From the NCBI GenBank assembly GCA_900551055.1, contig URUK01000021.1:1-42263 (forward strand): DNA of 42,263 bases. The letters are read 5' to 3'. The stretch comes from an uncultured Prevotella sp. (lineage in GTDB: Bacteria > Bacteroidota > Bacteroidia > Bacteroidales > Bacteroidaceae). This document shows, piece by piece, positions 23,096 through 31,058 of this stretch (positions are counted from its first letter, which is position 1; each line of letters begins with the position of its first letter). The notes beneath the pieces were generated by a model. That model did no database searches. It saw only the letters and a program-made list of their open reading frames with translations, and was not told where the DNA came from. The position numbers were made by a program, and so were the translations under genes.

Positions 23096-23764
23096 ATGAA
23101 AATGAACATTATGGCGAAAACATTGGCTGCGGCCGTGCTGTCGTTTGGCTCGGTGGCTGCTTCGACGGCACAGACATTGGAAAAGATGACATGGTACAAC
23201 GAACCGGCCAAGTGGGCGGTAAGCGACGGTGCGCTGCTTATGGAGGTTACTCCGAAAAGCGACTATTGGCGCATCTCGCATTACGGATTTACCGTTGACG
23301 ACGCGCCTTTTTATTATGCAACGTATGGAGGCGAGTTTGAGGCGAAGGTGAAGATTACCGGCGACTATCAGGCGCGCTTCGACCAGGCAGGACTAATGGT
23401 GCGCATCGACCATGAGAATTACATCAAGGCAGGTATAGAATACGTCGGCGGGAAGTATAACCTTAGCGTGGTGGTGACGCACACTACCTCGGACTGGAGT
23501 GTGATAACGCTCGACAAGCCGGTGGAAAGTGTGTGGATAAAGGCCGTGCGCAGGCGTGACGCAGTGGAGGTGTTTTACTCTTTCGACGACAAGGAGTATG
23601 TCATGATGCGCAATGCGTGGCTGAAGGACAATACGCCCGTGATGGTTGGCATGATGGGGGCTTGTCCCGACGGCGACGGTTTCAATGTACGCTTCGACAA
23701 TTTTTCCGTCAAGCATCTGCCAGACGTGCGTCGCACGGAATGGCTTGAGCGCAACAAGGAGTGA
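23096..23764 (+). CDS. Secreted DUF1349 protein
   Basis: The 222-residue product starts with a signal peptide (KTLAAAVLSFGSVAASTAQ). It then forms a concanavalin-like beta sandwich typical of DUF1349: LEKMTWYNEPAKWAVSDG, DYQARFDQAGLMVRID, ENYIKAGIEYVGG, VWIKAVRRRDAVEVFYSFDD and a closing FDNFSVKHLP. Related yeast and bacterial proteins are named 'regulation of enolase protein 1', but no activity is established; carbohydrate binding is plausible from the fold. Several in-frame ATGs lie close together (23096, 23102, 23111); 23096 follows aggaag directly and 23102 is an equally good alternative. It is divergent from the LuxR-type gene. Confidence 0.85.
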   Translation: MKMNIMAKTLAAAVLSFGSVAASTAQTLEKMTWYNEPAKWAVSDGALLMEVTPKSDYWRISHYGFTVDDAPFYYATYGGEFEAKVKITGDYQARFDQAGLMVRIDHENYIKAGIEYVGGKYNLSVVVTHTTSDWSVITLDKPVESVWIKAVRRRDAVEVFYSFDDKEYVMMRNAWLKDNTPVMVGMMGACPDGDGFNVRFDNFSVKHLPDVRRTEWLERNKE

Positions 23765-24043
23765 CATTTGCAGGCCGGTCGGTTAGCGGCTGTTGGCTTG
23801 TGACGGCTTGGATGATGGTAGTATTCTGTCATGCCGAGCTGCGGATGAATTGTAAGAGACGACCTTTTGGCTTGTAAAAGGCCGTCTTTTAGCAGCTAAA
23901 AGGCCACCTTTTGCAAGGTAAAAGGTGGCATATTGCGGAGCACTTGATAATCAGGGAGTTACCAAGCGGTATTTGACTTATCAGCCGAATAGGCCCTATA
24001 AGCCCTATGAGACTAATAAGCCAAATACAATTAATAGGAGCAT
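23765..24043. other. Intergenic made almost entirely of repeats
   Basis: It holds the four-unit element (23854-23934) and a degenerate run of ataggccc/tataagcc/taataagcc units (about 23975-24040). The GGGTGGGT copy at 24044 follows. I see no gene. Confidence 0.6.
23854..23934. repeat. Four-unit 22-nt-period element, copy F
   Basis: Units start at 23854, 23876, 23898 and 23920, with spacers ggcttgt, agcagct and gcaaggt. Units 1/2 and 3/4 each pair with two mismatches. Confidence 0.9.
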
Positions 24044-24078
24044 ATCAAGCTCCCTCCCTTGGGGAAGGTTGGGGTGAG
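24044..24078. repeat. GGGTGGGT-family repeat, right-facing copy
   Basis: The sequence runs from atcaagctccct to ttggggtgag, with a slightly diverged dyad (ccctcccttggggaagg). Confidence 0.8.
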
Positions 24079-24086
24079 TTCGTCAT

Positions 24087-24243
24087 TTTCACGTCCTTTA
24101 ATTTTGCATTTGCCTTAACGGCGACTTACAGTTCGCTCGGCTTGCACTATCTTTGGATAAGACAGGCTGCGCCTCGGAAATGAAAATAAAAGTCCGTTTC
24201 ACGTCCTTTAATTTTGCATTTCGCTCGGCTTGCACTATCTTTG
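24087..24243 (+). promoter_or_regulatory. Duplicated promoter-bearing repeat upstream of the subtilase gene
   Basis: Two direct-repeat pairs interleave: tttcacgtcctttaattt... at 24087-24111 and 24197-24221, and ttcgctcggcttgcactatc... at 24132-24155 and 24220-24243. They hold four TAnnTTTG boxes: TAATTTTG at 24099 and 24209, and TATCTTTG at 24148 and 24236. The last is 25 nt before the start codon. Parts of 24158-24243 resemble the repeat upstream of the MATE gene. Confidence 0.7.
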
Positions 24244-24268
24244 CACATTAAAAGCGAAAGTAAAGCCG

Positions 24269-25678
24269 ATGCACAAGATAGCAGCAATATTGATGTTCCT
24301 CGCGTTCGCCTCAGCCGTTTGCGCGCGCACGGGTGAAAATGCGCTTAAGGTGAAGTATCCGGGCGGCAGGACATACATGTTCCGCGTTGAGCTGAAAGAC
24401 AAGAACGGCACGCCCTTCAGCCTCGACAGGCCGTCGGAGTTCCTGTCGGCAAAGGCTCTGGAGCGGCGCAACCGCCAGCATTTGCGGCTCGATTCCACCG
24501 ACCTTCCCGTAAATCCGGCTTACATAAACGAAATACTTTCTACGGGAGTTGAGGTTGTGGGGCGCAGCAAATGGAACAACACTGTGCTTGTGCGCAGCCG
24601 CCATTTGTCACGGCTGAAGAGCATCGCGCTGCTCGGATGCGTCAAGTCCATCCGCAAGGTGTGGACGTCTCCCGACTCTATTGTCCCCTCGCCTCCGCGT
24701 GCGAGGTATCATACGGAGTTCAACCACTGGGAGACTGTAAAGCAAAGCACTTACGGAGTGACGCTCGAACAGACCGAGATGGTGGCCGGCGAGCAGCTTC
24801 ACCGCCGCGGCTTCCGCGGACGCGGAATGACTATTGCCGTGCTTGACGGAGGCTTTATGAACGCCGACCGCATCCCTTGCCTGAAGGAAGCGCGTGTTGT
24901 CGGCACGGCAGACTTCGTTGTGCCAAGCTCGAAAAGCATATTTAAGGAGATGGACCACGGCACGAAGGTGCTCTCGGTAATGGCCGCCGACGTGCCCGGT
25001 ACATTCGTCGGGGCGGCTCCTGATGCCTCTTTCTGGCTGCTGCGGTGCGAGGACGGTTATACCGAAAGCCTTGCCGAAGAGGACTATTGGGCGGCGGCGG
25101 CCGAGTTTGCCGACAGCGTAGGCGTTGACATAATAAGCAGCTCGTTGGGCTTCCATGCCTTCGACAGTTCCGCAGACAACTATACCTACCGTCAGCTTGA
25201 CGGCCATACCGCCCTGATTTCACGTACAGCCTCGATGCTTGCGGCCAAGGGCATATTGCTCATAAACAGTGCCGGCAACGACGGAATGGCCTCGTGGAAG
25301 AAAATCAACGTGCCTGCCGACGCGCAGGACATCATCACCGTGGGCGCGGTTACGCCCGACCGGCTCAACGCTTCGTTCAGCAGCATCGGTCCGACGGCCG
25401 ACGGCCGCATAAAGCCCGACGTCATGGCGCAGGGCAGTCCGACGGCTGTCATCACAGGCAGGGGCACTATAATAAAAGATGTGGGCACGTCGTTTGCCAC
25501 TCCGCTTGTGGCCGGACTGGCCGCCTGTCTATGGCAGGCGTTGCCCGGAAAGACGGCTTTGCAGATGGTAGACCTGCTGCGCCGCTGCGCTGACAATGCC
25601 GCTACGCCGGACAACATCTATGGTTACGGCATACCAGATTTCTGGAAAGCATACGAAATGGGGAAGGATGGAAATTGA
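24269..25678 (+). CDS. Secreted S8-family (subtilisin-like) serine peptidase
   Basis: The 469-residue product has a signal peptide (MHKIAAILMFLAFASAVCA) and a propeptide-like N-terminal region to about 170. The subtilase triad is complete: D193 in IAVLDGGF, H230 in DHGTKVLSVMA and S408 in GTSFATPLVAG, with the oxyanion asparagine in NSAGNDG near 337. The protein ends shortly after the catalytic domain (YGYGIPDFWKAYEMGK), without a T9SS C-terminal domain, so Sec export to the periplasm or outer membrane is likely. An upstream in-frame TTG at 24230 lies before the last promoter box and is unlikely as a start. A GGGTGGGT repeat starts 3 nt after the stop. Confidence 0.92.
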   Translation: MHKIAAILMFLAFASAVCARTGENALKVKYPGGRTYMFRVELKDKNGTPFSLDRPSEFLSAKALERRNRQHLRLDSTDLPVNPAYINEILSTGVEVVGRSKWNNTVLVRSRHLSRLKSIALLGCVKSIRKVWTSPDSIVPSPPRARYHTEFNHWETVKQSTYGVTLEQTEMVAGEQLHRRGFRGRGMTIAVLDGGFMNADRIPCLKEARVVGTADFVVPSSKSIFKEMDHGTKVLSVMAADVPGTFVGAAPDASFWLLRCEDGYTESLAEEDYWAAAAEFADSVGVDIISSSLGFHAFDSSADNYTYRQLDGHTALISRTASMLAAKGILLINSAGNDGMASWKKINVPADAQDIITVGAVTPDRLNASFSSIGPTADGRIKPDVMAQGSPTAVITGRGTIIKDVGTSFATPLVAGLAACLWQALPGKTALQMVDLLRRCADNAATPDNIYGYGIPDFWKAYEMGKDGN

Positions 25679-25680
25679 AA

Positions 25681-25709
25681 ACCCACCCCAGCCCTCCCTA
25701 AGGGAGGGT
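25681..25709. repeat. GGGTGGGT-family repeat, left-facing copy of an inverted pair
   Basis: The sequence acccacccca to aagggaggg begins directly after the subtilase stop. It is inverse to the copy at 25841-25876 in the 5' end of xseA; the pair spans about 196 nt. Confidence 0.85.
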
Positions 25710-25800
25710 GTTCGGACGGCTTATCAGGCGATAATGCCGGTGGTGATATGTATCTACTCTTTATGCTTCTTGCCGATTTCCTTTGTTTGCTTTTGATAAA

Positions 25801-27174
25801 ATGAAATATCAAGATATGTTTTTTGCACCTGACAATGGTAATCAAGCTCCCTCCCTTAGGGAGGGTGGGGGTGGGTATCTGTCCTTGCTTGAACTCAACT
25901 CCCTTGTGCGTCAGGCAGTAGAATTGACTCTGCCTGATGAGTATTGGGTGGAGGCGGAGCTGTCGGAAGTGCGCGAGCGTGGCGGCCATTGCTATATGGA
26001 GCTTGTGCAGAAAGCCGCCGACGGGGTTACGCCTGTGGCGCGGGCGTCGGCAAAGTGCTGGCGCAGCGCGTGGATGTTGGTGCGCTCCCATTTCGAGCGC
26101 GTTACCGGCGAGACTCTCCGTCAGGGGCTGAAAGTGCTGCTGCAGGTGCATGCGCAGTTCCATGAGAACTACGGTTTTTCATGGATTGTGTCAGACATCG
26201 ACCCAACGTTCACCCTTGGCGACATGGCGCGCAAGCGTCAGGAGATTATCCGCAAGCTGAAGGAAGAAGGCGTGTTCGAGCTTAACAAGCAGCTCGCCCT
26301 TTCGTCGTTCGCCCAGAATATAGCCGTAATATCCAGCGAGACGGCTGCCGGTTACGGCGACTTCTGCAACCAGTTGGACACCAACCAGTTCGGTTTCGGG
26401 TTCAGCGTGACGCTTTTTCCTGCAATAATGCAGGGCGAACGCACCGCGCAGAGCATCATCGCCGCCTTGGATTGTGTGAACGCTGACGTTGAAAAATATG
26501 ACTGCGTGGTTATAATAAGAGGTGGAGGCGCAACGAGCGACTTGTCGGCTTTCGACTCGTTAGAGCTTGCCGAGAACGTTGCAAACTTTCCTCTGCCAGT
26601 CATTACGGGCATCGGCCATGAGCGCGACGAGGCCGTTGTGGACATGGTTGCGCACACTCGCGCAAAGACTCCTACCGCCGCAGCCGCGATGCTTATTGAC
26701 AACCTGAAGAACACGGCGGAGCGAATAGACCATGCACGCATGGCCGTCGCTACAGCAGTAAGCCGCCGCATGGATGTTGAACGGTTGCGCCTTGCGCGTT
26801 CGGCAGAGCGCATCCCCGTGCTGTTCTCTCTTGTAAAGACACGGCACGAGGCGCACATCGAAGCACTGTCGGCAAAACTGCGCACAGCAGCTGACACCAC
26901 TCTTGGTAATGCCTTGCACCGTATAGAACGCTTGTCGGCAAGCATCCGGCCGTTGTCGACACGGCGCATCACCGCCGAAATGCACCGTATCGAGCTGCTC
27001 GCGCAACGCACCGCCGCGCTTGACCCTGTGCGCCTGCTTAAACGCGGCTACTCTATAACATTGCACAATGGCCGCGCTGTGCGCTCATCGGCGGCATTAA
27101 GCGATGGCGATGTGGTCGAGACACTGTTTGGCGAAGGCCGGATAAAGTCAACCGTGATAAAGAACGCCAAATAA
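25801..27174 (+). CDS. xseA: Exodeoxyribonuclease VII large subunit
   Basis: XseA with XseB degrades single-stranded DNA. The 457-residue product has the N-terminal OB-fold region (LSLLELNSLVRQAVE, YWVEAELSEVRERGGHCYMEL), the YGFSWIVSDIDPTFTLGDMA linker and LNKQLALSSF. The catalytic core has AVISSETAAGYGDF, VVIIRGGGATSDLSAFD and GIGHERDEAVVDMVAHTRAKTPTAAA, followed by a coiled-coil C-terminus and LLKRGYSITL. Residues 14-26 (NQAPSLREGGGGY) are encoded by a GGGTGGGT repeat directly before the conserved core. In-frame starts are ATG 25801, ATG 25816 or, beyond the repeat, only a TTG, so the repeat is probably translated. xseB follows after 69 nt. Confidence 0.93.
   Translation: MKYQDMFFAPDNGNQAPSLREGGGGYLSLLELNSLVRQAVELTLPDEYWVEAELSEVRERGGHCYMELVQKAADGVTPVARASAKCWRSAWMLVRSHFERVTGETLRQGLKVLLQVHAQFHENYGFSWIVSDIDPTFTLGDMARKRQEIIRKLKEEGVFELNKQLALSSFAQNIAVISSETAAGYGDFCNQLDTNQFGFGFSVTLFPAIMQGERTAQSIIAALDCVNADVEKYDCVVIIRGGGATSDLSAFDSLELAENVANFPLPVITGIGHERDEAVVDMVAHTRAKTPTAAAAMLIDNLKNTAERIDHARMAVATAVSRRMDVERLRLARSAERIPVLFSLVKTRHEAHIEALSAKLRTAADTTLGNALHRIERLSASIRPLSTRRITAEMHRIELLAQRTAALDPVRLLKRGYSITLHNGRAVRSSAALSDGDVVETLFGEGRIKSTVIKNAK
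25841..25876. repeat. GGGTGGGT-family repeat inside the xseA reading frame
   Basis: The right-facing copy runs from atcaagctccct to ggtgggggtgggt and is in frame with xseA, where it reads QAPSLREGGGG. Confidence 0.88.
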
Positions 27175-27243
27175 AACCATCCAAAATTTTCCGTAAACCG
27201 CATATCACCCAATCTACCAAAAGAATTTTAAACTGTCCCAACA

Positions 27244-27432
27244 ATGAAAGAAACCACTTACGAAGAAGCCCTCAGACAACTTGAAACCATCGTAGCCAAG
27301 ATGGAAAACGACGAGCTCGACATCGACAGCATGTCGCAACAGCTGAAGACGGCACAGCGCCTAATCAAGCTATGTAAGGACAAACTGGCAAAGACCGATG
27401 CGGAAATAAAGAAAATACTTGGCGATTCTTAA
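27244..27432 (+). CDS. xseB: Exodeoxyribonuclease VII small subunit
   Basis: The 62-residue product matches XseB in length and pattern: TYEEALRQLETIVAKMENDE followed by LDIDSMSQQLKTAQRLIKLC and KDKLAKTDAEI. It is the two-helix subunit that binds the XseA coiled coil. It lies 69 nt after xseA on the same strand, so the pair is probably co-transcribed. An A/T-rich run of attcataatttacaattcatt follows the stop; it resembles a single arm of the junction palindromes, in the pyrimidine-first orientation that is otherwise rare here. Confidence 0.93.
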   Translation: MKETTYEEALRQLETIVAKMENDELDIDSMSQQLKTAQRLIKLCKDKLAKTDAEIKKILGDS

Positions 27433-27509
27433 TTCATAATTTACAATTCATTACATCTGCTTTATCAAAAATTTATTTGATAAAAATTGCTTTTTACTAA
27501 GATAATTGT

Positions 27510-27517
27510 TACTTTTG
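27510..27517 (+). promoter_or_regulatory. Predicted -7 box for ilvE
   Basis: TACTTTTG followed by CA matches the consensus. The start codon at 27549 is about 25 nt past the expected transcription start. Confidence 0.6.
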
Positions 27518-27548
27518 CAATAATAAACTCATCAATCAAAGCTGTATT

Positions 27549-28571
27549 ATGAAAAATATGGATTGGGCAAACTTGTCTTTCGGTTATGTGCCGACAGACT
27601 ATAACGTCCGTTGTTTCTACCGCGACGGAAAGTGGGGAGAAATCGAGGTGTGCTCCGATGAGTACATCAAGATGCACATGGCAGCTACATGCCTGCATTA
27701 CGGTCAGGAAGCTTTTGAAGGGCTGAAGGCCTACCGTTGCCCTGACGGCAAGGTGCGTGTGTTCCGCATGGATGAGAATGCCGCGCGCCTGCAAAGCACT
27801 TGCCGCGGCATACTTATGCCCGAAGTGTCCACCGAACTGTTTGAGGAGATGGTTACGAAGGTTGTCCGCCTCAATCAGGACTACATTCCCACTTATGAGA
27901 GCGGTGCCACATTATATATACGCCCGTTGCTTCTGGGCATGTCGGCGCAGGTCGGTGTGCATCCGGCTTCCGAATACATGTTCATGATATTCGTTACTCC
28001 CGTAGGTCCGTATTTCAAGGGCGGATTTGCTACCAATCCATACGTAATCATACGTGAATACGACCGCTCGGCTCCACTCGGTACTGGTATATACAAGGTT
28101 GGTGGAAACTATGCCGCTTCTCTGCGTGCCAACAAGATGGCTCACGACCTTGGTTACGCTTGCGAATTTTATCTCGACGCTAAGGAAAAGAAGTATATTG
28201 ACGAGTGCGGTGCGGCCAACTTCTTCGGCATCAAGGACAATACTTATGTCACACCTAAGTCTACGAGCATTCTGCCGAGCATCACGAACAAGAGCCTGAT
28301 GCAGCTTGCCGAGGACATGGGCATGAAAGTGGAGCGCAGGCAAATCCCTGAAGAAGAACTTTCCACGTTCGAAGAAGCCGGAGCATGCGGCACGGCAGCC
28401 GTGATAAGTCCAATATCAAAGATTGACGATTTGGAAAATCACAAGAGCTACGTCATCAGCAAGGACGGCAATCCCGGTCCTATCAGTACCAAGCTTTACA
28501 ACAAGTTGCGCAACATTCAGTATGGCATAGAACCAGACGTGCATGGTTGGACGAAAGTTGTAATCGATTAG
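27549..28571 (+). CDS. ilvE: Branched-chain amino acid aminotransferase
   Basis: IlvE interconverts leucine, isoleucine and valine with their keto acids using glutamate. The 340-residue fold-type IV PLP enzyme shows LHYGQEAFEGLKAYR, RLQSTCRGILMP, TLYIRPLLLGMSAQVGV, the Schiff-base lysine in GTGIYKVGGNYAASL (K183), IDECGAANFFGI and EEAGACGTAAVISPI for cofactor and substrate binding. Length matches the larger BCAT subclass. A TACTTTTG box precedes it. trmB follows after a repeat-filled gap of about 130 nt. The start at 27549 begins MKNMDWANLSFGY, typical of the subclass. Confidence 0.95.
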   Translation: MKNMDWANLSFGYVPTDYNVRCFYRDGKWGEIEVCSDEYIKMHMAATCLHYGQEAFEGLKAYRCPDGKVRVFRMDENAARLQSTCRGILMPEVSTELFEEMVTKVVRLNQDYIPTYESGATLYIRPLLLGMSAQVGVHPASEYMFMIFVTPVGPYFKGGFATNPYVIIREYDRSAPLGTGIYKVGGNYAASLRANKMAHDLGYACEFYLDAKEKKYIDECGAANFFGIKDNTYVTPKSTSILPSITNKSLMQLAEDMGMKVERRQIPEEELSTFEEAGACGTAAVISPISKIDDLENHKSYVISKDGNPGPISTKLYNKLRNIQYGIEPDVHGWTKVVID

Positions 28572-28572
28572 A

Positions 28573-28696
28573 TTAAAAATTAAGAATGAAAAATGAAAAA
28601 TCCATTAGCCTTGTATCCAATATCAGCTATTGGATTTTTCATTTTTCATTATTCACTTTATAATTCTTCATTTTTTTCATTTTTCATTATTAATTA
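28573..28696. repeat. Palindrome with AATGAAAA-type arms between ilvE and trmB
   Basis: The left arm about 28573-28604 (ttaaaaattaag, aatgaaaaatgaaaaatcca) and the longer right arm 28631-28696 (tggatttttcatttttcatt and further units) are inverse. The arms are unequal, as if one had been extended by slippage. Confidence 0.85.
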
Positions 28697-28702
28697 GAAT
28701 AA

Positions 28703-29473
28703 ATGTCTAAGGGCAAGCTGGCTAAGTTCGCCGATATGGAGCGTTATTCCAACGTGTTCCAATATCCGTATTCGGTTGTGAACAATGTTCCTTTCGAGAT
28801 GAAGGGGCGTTGGCGCGAAATGTATTTCCATAACAACAACCCCATTGTACTTGAACTCGGTTGCGGCCGGGGCGAGTATGCAGTGGGGTTGGCACGCATG
28901 TTTCCTGATGTCAACTTCATAGGCGTTGACATAAAGGGCGCGCGCATGTGGACTGGAGCAACACAGGCTCTTGCCGAGGGACTGCCGAATGTGGCTTTCC
29001 TACGCACCAACATTGAGATAATCGACCGCTTTTTCGCTCCCGGAGAGGTGCAGGAAATCTGGCTGACGTTCAGCGACCCACAGATGAAAAACGTCCGCAA
29101 GCGCCTTACAAGCACGTATTTCATGGAGCGTTACCGCCGCTTTCTCGTTGATGGCGGCATTGTGCATCTCAAGACAGACAGCAACTTCCTTTTTACATAT
29201 ACAAAGTACATGGTGGAACATAACGCCCTGCCGGTGCTTTTTTCAACCGAAGACCTTTACCATGCTGATGATGTTGACGGAGAGACGCGCCGCATACTTT
29301 CCATTCAGACTTATTACGAGAGCCAGTGGATAGAGCGTGGGCTGAACATCCGTTACATGAAGTTCCGCCTGCCGCACGCCGTTCAGTTGACGGAGTCGGG
29401 CGTGGAAATTCCTGTTGACGACTACCGTAGCTACAAACGTTCCGGGCGCAGCGGAGTGGAAGCAAGGCGGTGA
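28703..29473 (+). CDS. trmB: tRNA (guanine-N7)-methyltransferase
   Basis: TrmB methylates G46 of tRNA. The 256-residue product has the SAM motif LELGCGRGEY (50-59), NFIGVDIKGARMW, the family motif IWLTFSDPQMKNVRKRL (usually FPDPWPKxRHxKRR), HLKTDSNFLF and a C-terminal ESQWIERGLNIRYMKF, all in TrmB order. The DPQMK...KRL form is a Bacteroidetes-type variant. It starts 7 nt after the palindrome that follows ilvE, with no obvious promoter of its own, so read-through from ilvE is likely. A four-unit repeat begins about 75 nt after the stop. Confidence 0.93.
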   Translation: MSKGKLAKFADMERYSNVFQYPYSVVNNVPFEMKGRWREMYFHNNNPIVLELGCGRGEYAVGLARMFPDVNFIGVDIKGARMWTGATQALAEGLPNVAFLRTNIEIIDRFFAPGEVQEIWLTFSDPQMKNVRKRLTSTYFMERYRRFLVDGGIVHLKTDSNFLFTYTKYMVEHNALPVLFSTEDLYHADDVDGETRRILSIQTYYESQWIERGLNIRYMKFRLPHAVQLTESGVEIPVDDYRSYKRSGRSGVEARR

Positions 29474-29830
29474 ATTGGCGGAAGGTGAGTGAAGGGAAAT
29501 CCAATACTCATGGCCGGGCAATGGCTTCTTTATCATTTGGCCTTTTTCAAAATGCGGCATATCGCAGCGCGATATGCCGCATTTTGCATTGCAATTTGCC
29601 GCAAATTGGAGCATGAAAGATGCCGTTTTGTGTTGCGTATTTCGCTTCGTGGTGCAACATGTTGAGGTAGAAGATGTTACACGGTGAAAGATATGGCGGC
29701 GGATGCGGATGCTGACAGTTTCGGCGTCTTTCACCGTATATGTAGCTACCGGCAGGAAAGTTGTGCCCGAAAAAGAACGCTGAAAGGCATTTTATGGAAA
29801 TAAAAAGCTTACGGTAACGGGATAATTTTA
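29474..29830. other. Intergenic between trmB and mrp
   Basis: Apart from the four-unit element at 29549-29629 I see no gene. The sequence between it and the mrp promoter box is not recognisable to me. Confidence 0.5.
29549..29629. repeat. Four-unit 22-nt-period element, copy G
   Basis: Units start at 29549, 29571, 29593 and 29615, with spacers gcagcgc, gcattgc and ggagcat. Units 1 and 2 are perfect reverse complements, unit 3 is nearly self-complementary and unit 4 is diverged. It keeps the 22-nt period although its cores (atgcggcatat) differ from the aggccg type. Confidence 0.88.
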
Positions 29831-29838
29831 TAATTTTG
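29831..29838 (+). promoter_or_regulatory. Predicted -7 box for mrp
   Basis: TAATTTTG followed by CAC matches the consensus. It lies 16 nt before the start codon, leaving a very short leader of about 10 nt. Confidence 0.6.
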
Positions 29839-29854
29839 CACGGAAAATAAAAAA

Positions 29855-30967
29855 ATGAGTATTATGACGCTATACCCGAAACTGATAATGGACGCCTTGG
29901 CTACGGTGACGTATCCAGGCACGAAGAAAAACCTTGTTGAGAGCGATATGGTTGCCGACAACTTGAGGATTGACGGCATGAAAGTGTCGTTCTCGTTGAT
30001 ATTCCCACGTGATACAGACCCTTTCATGAAGTCTACGCTCAAGGCTGCCGAAGCTGCAATACACTATCATGTAAGCAAGGATGTGGAGGTTACGATTACG
30101 GTGGAGACGAAATCGAAGCCACGGCCGGAGCCGGGAAAGATGCTTCCGGGTGTTAAGAACGTGGTGGCCGTAAGTTCCGGCAAGGGCGGGGTTGGCAAAA
30201 GCACCGTTGCAGCAAACCTTGCCATCGCACTTGCGAGGCTTGGCTATAAAGTCGGACTGCTTGACACTGACATCTTCGGCCCGTCAATGCCTAAGATGTT
30301 CGATGTCGAGGATGCACGCCCATACGCCGTCCACAAGGATGGCCGCGACCTGATAGAGCCTATAGAGAAGTATGGCGTGAAGCTGTTGAGCATAGGGTTT
30401 TTCGTAAATCCAGACACTGCGACGCTATGGCGCGGCGGAATGGCGTCGAATGCGCTCAAACAGCTCATCGGCGATGCTGACTGGGGGGAACTTGACTATT
30501 TCATACTTGACACTCCTCCGGGCACAAGCGACATCCACCTGACGCTGTTGCAGACGCTGGCAATAACGGGTGCGGTCATTGTAAGCACGCCGCAGAAGGT
30601 GGCGCTGGCCGACGCTCGCAAGGGCATCGACATGTACAGGAACGACAAGGTGAATGTGCCGATACTCGGACTTGTGGAGAACATGGCATGGTTTACTCCG
30701 GCGGAACTGCCCGAAAACAAGTATTACATCTTCGGCAAGGAAGGCTGCAAGAACCTTGCAAAGGAGATGAACCTGCCTTTGCTTGCCCAAATCCCGGTGG
30801 TGCAGAGCATCTGCGAAAGCGGCGATGACGGCAAGCCTTCGGCACTTAACGCCGACACTATGACCGGTCAGGCATTCATCAACCTTGCACAGGCCGTTGT
30901 TACAACGGTAAACCGCCGCAACAAGGAACAAGGCCCGACGAAAGTCGTAGAAGTGAAAAATAATTAA
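29855..30967 (+). CDS. Mrp/ApbC/NBP35-family P-loop iron-sulfur carrier
   Basis: The 370-residue protein couples an N-terminal MIP18/FeS-assembly domain (about 1-85) to a ParA-like ATPase. The deviant Walker A is SGKGGVGKST (108-117), followed by VGLLDTDIFGPSMPKM and the switch region FILDTPPGTSDIHLTLLQT. Family members carry Fe-S clusters to apoproteins. The CxxC that bridges a cluster in ApbC is absent; the site reads ENMAWFTPAELPENKYYIFG. This suggests a different way of holding a cluster or another role. The stop (ataattaa) is contributed by a TTAAGA-type repeat arm. It is convergent with cydB. An alternative ATG is at 29864. Confidence 0.92.
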   Translation: MSIMTLYPKLIMDALATVTYPGTKKNLVESDMVADNLRIDGMKVSFSLIFPRDTDPFMKSTLKAAEAAIHYHVSKDVEVTITVETKSKPRPEPGKMLPGVKNVVAVSSGKGGVGKSTVAANLAIALARLGYKVGLLDTDIFGPSMPKMFDVEDARPYAVHKDGRDLIEPIEKYGVKLLSIGFFVNPDTATLWRGGMASNALKQLIGDADWGELDYFILDTPPGTSDIHLTLLQTLAITGAVIVSTPQKVALADARKGIDMYRNDKVNVPILGLVENMAWFTPAELPENKYYIFGKEGCKNLAKEMNLPLLAQIPVVQSICESGDDGKPSALNADTMTGQAFINLAQAVVTTVNRRNKEQGPTKVVEVKNN

Positions 30968-31058
30968 GAATTAAGAGTTAAGAATTAAGAAAAGCACCGC
31001 CATCAAAGGCATATTTCTTAATTCTTAACTCTTAATTCTTAACTCTTAATTCTTAATT
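30962..31058. repeat. Palindrome with TTAAGA-type arms between mrp and cydB
   Basis: The left arm 30962-30993 and right arm about 31014-31058 are inverse, with about 20 nt between them; the right arm has one or two extra units. It overlaps the stop codons of both convergent genes (mrp and cydB). Confidence 0.9.

Noticed and set aside
24269..25678. Subtilase as a type IX secretion cargo
   Set aside because: The protein ends just after the catalytic domain without the conserved C-terminal beta-sandwich sorting domain.
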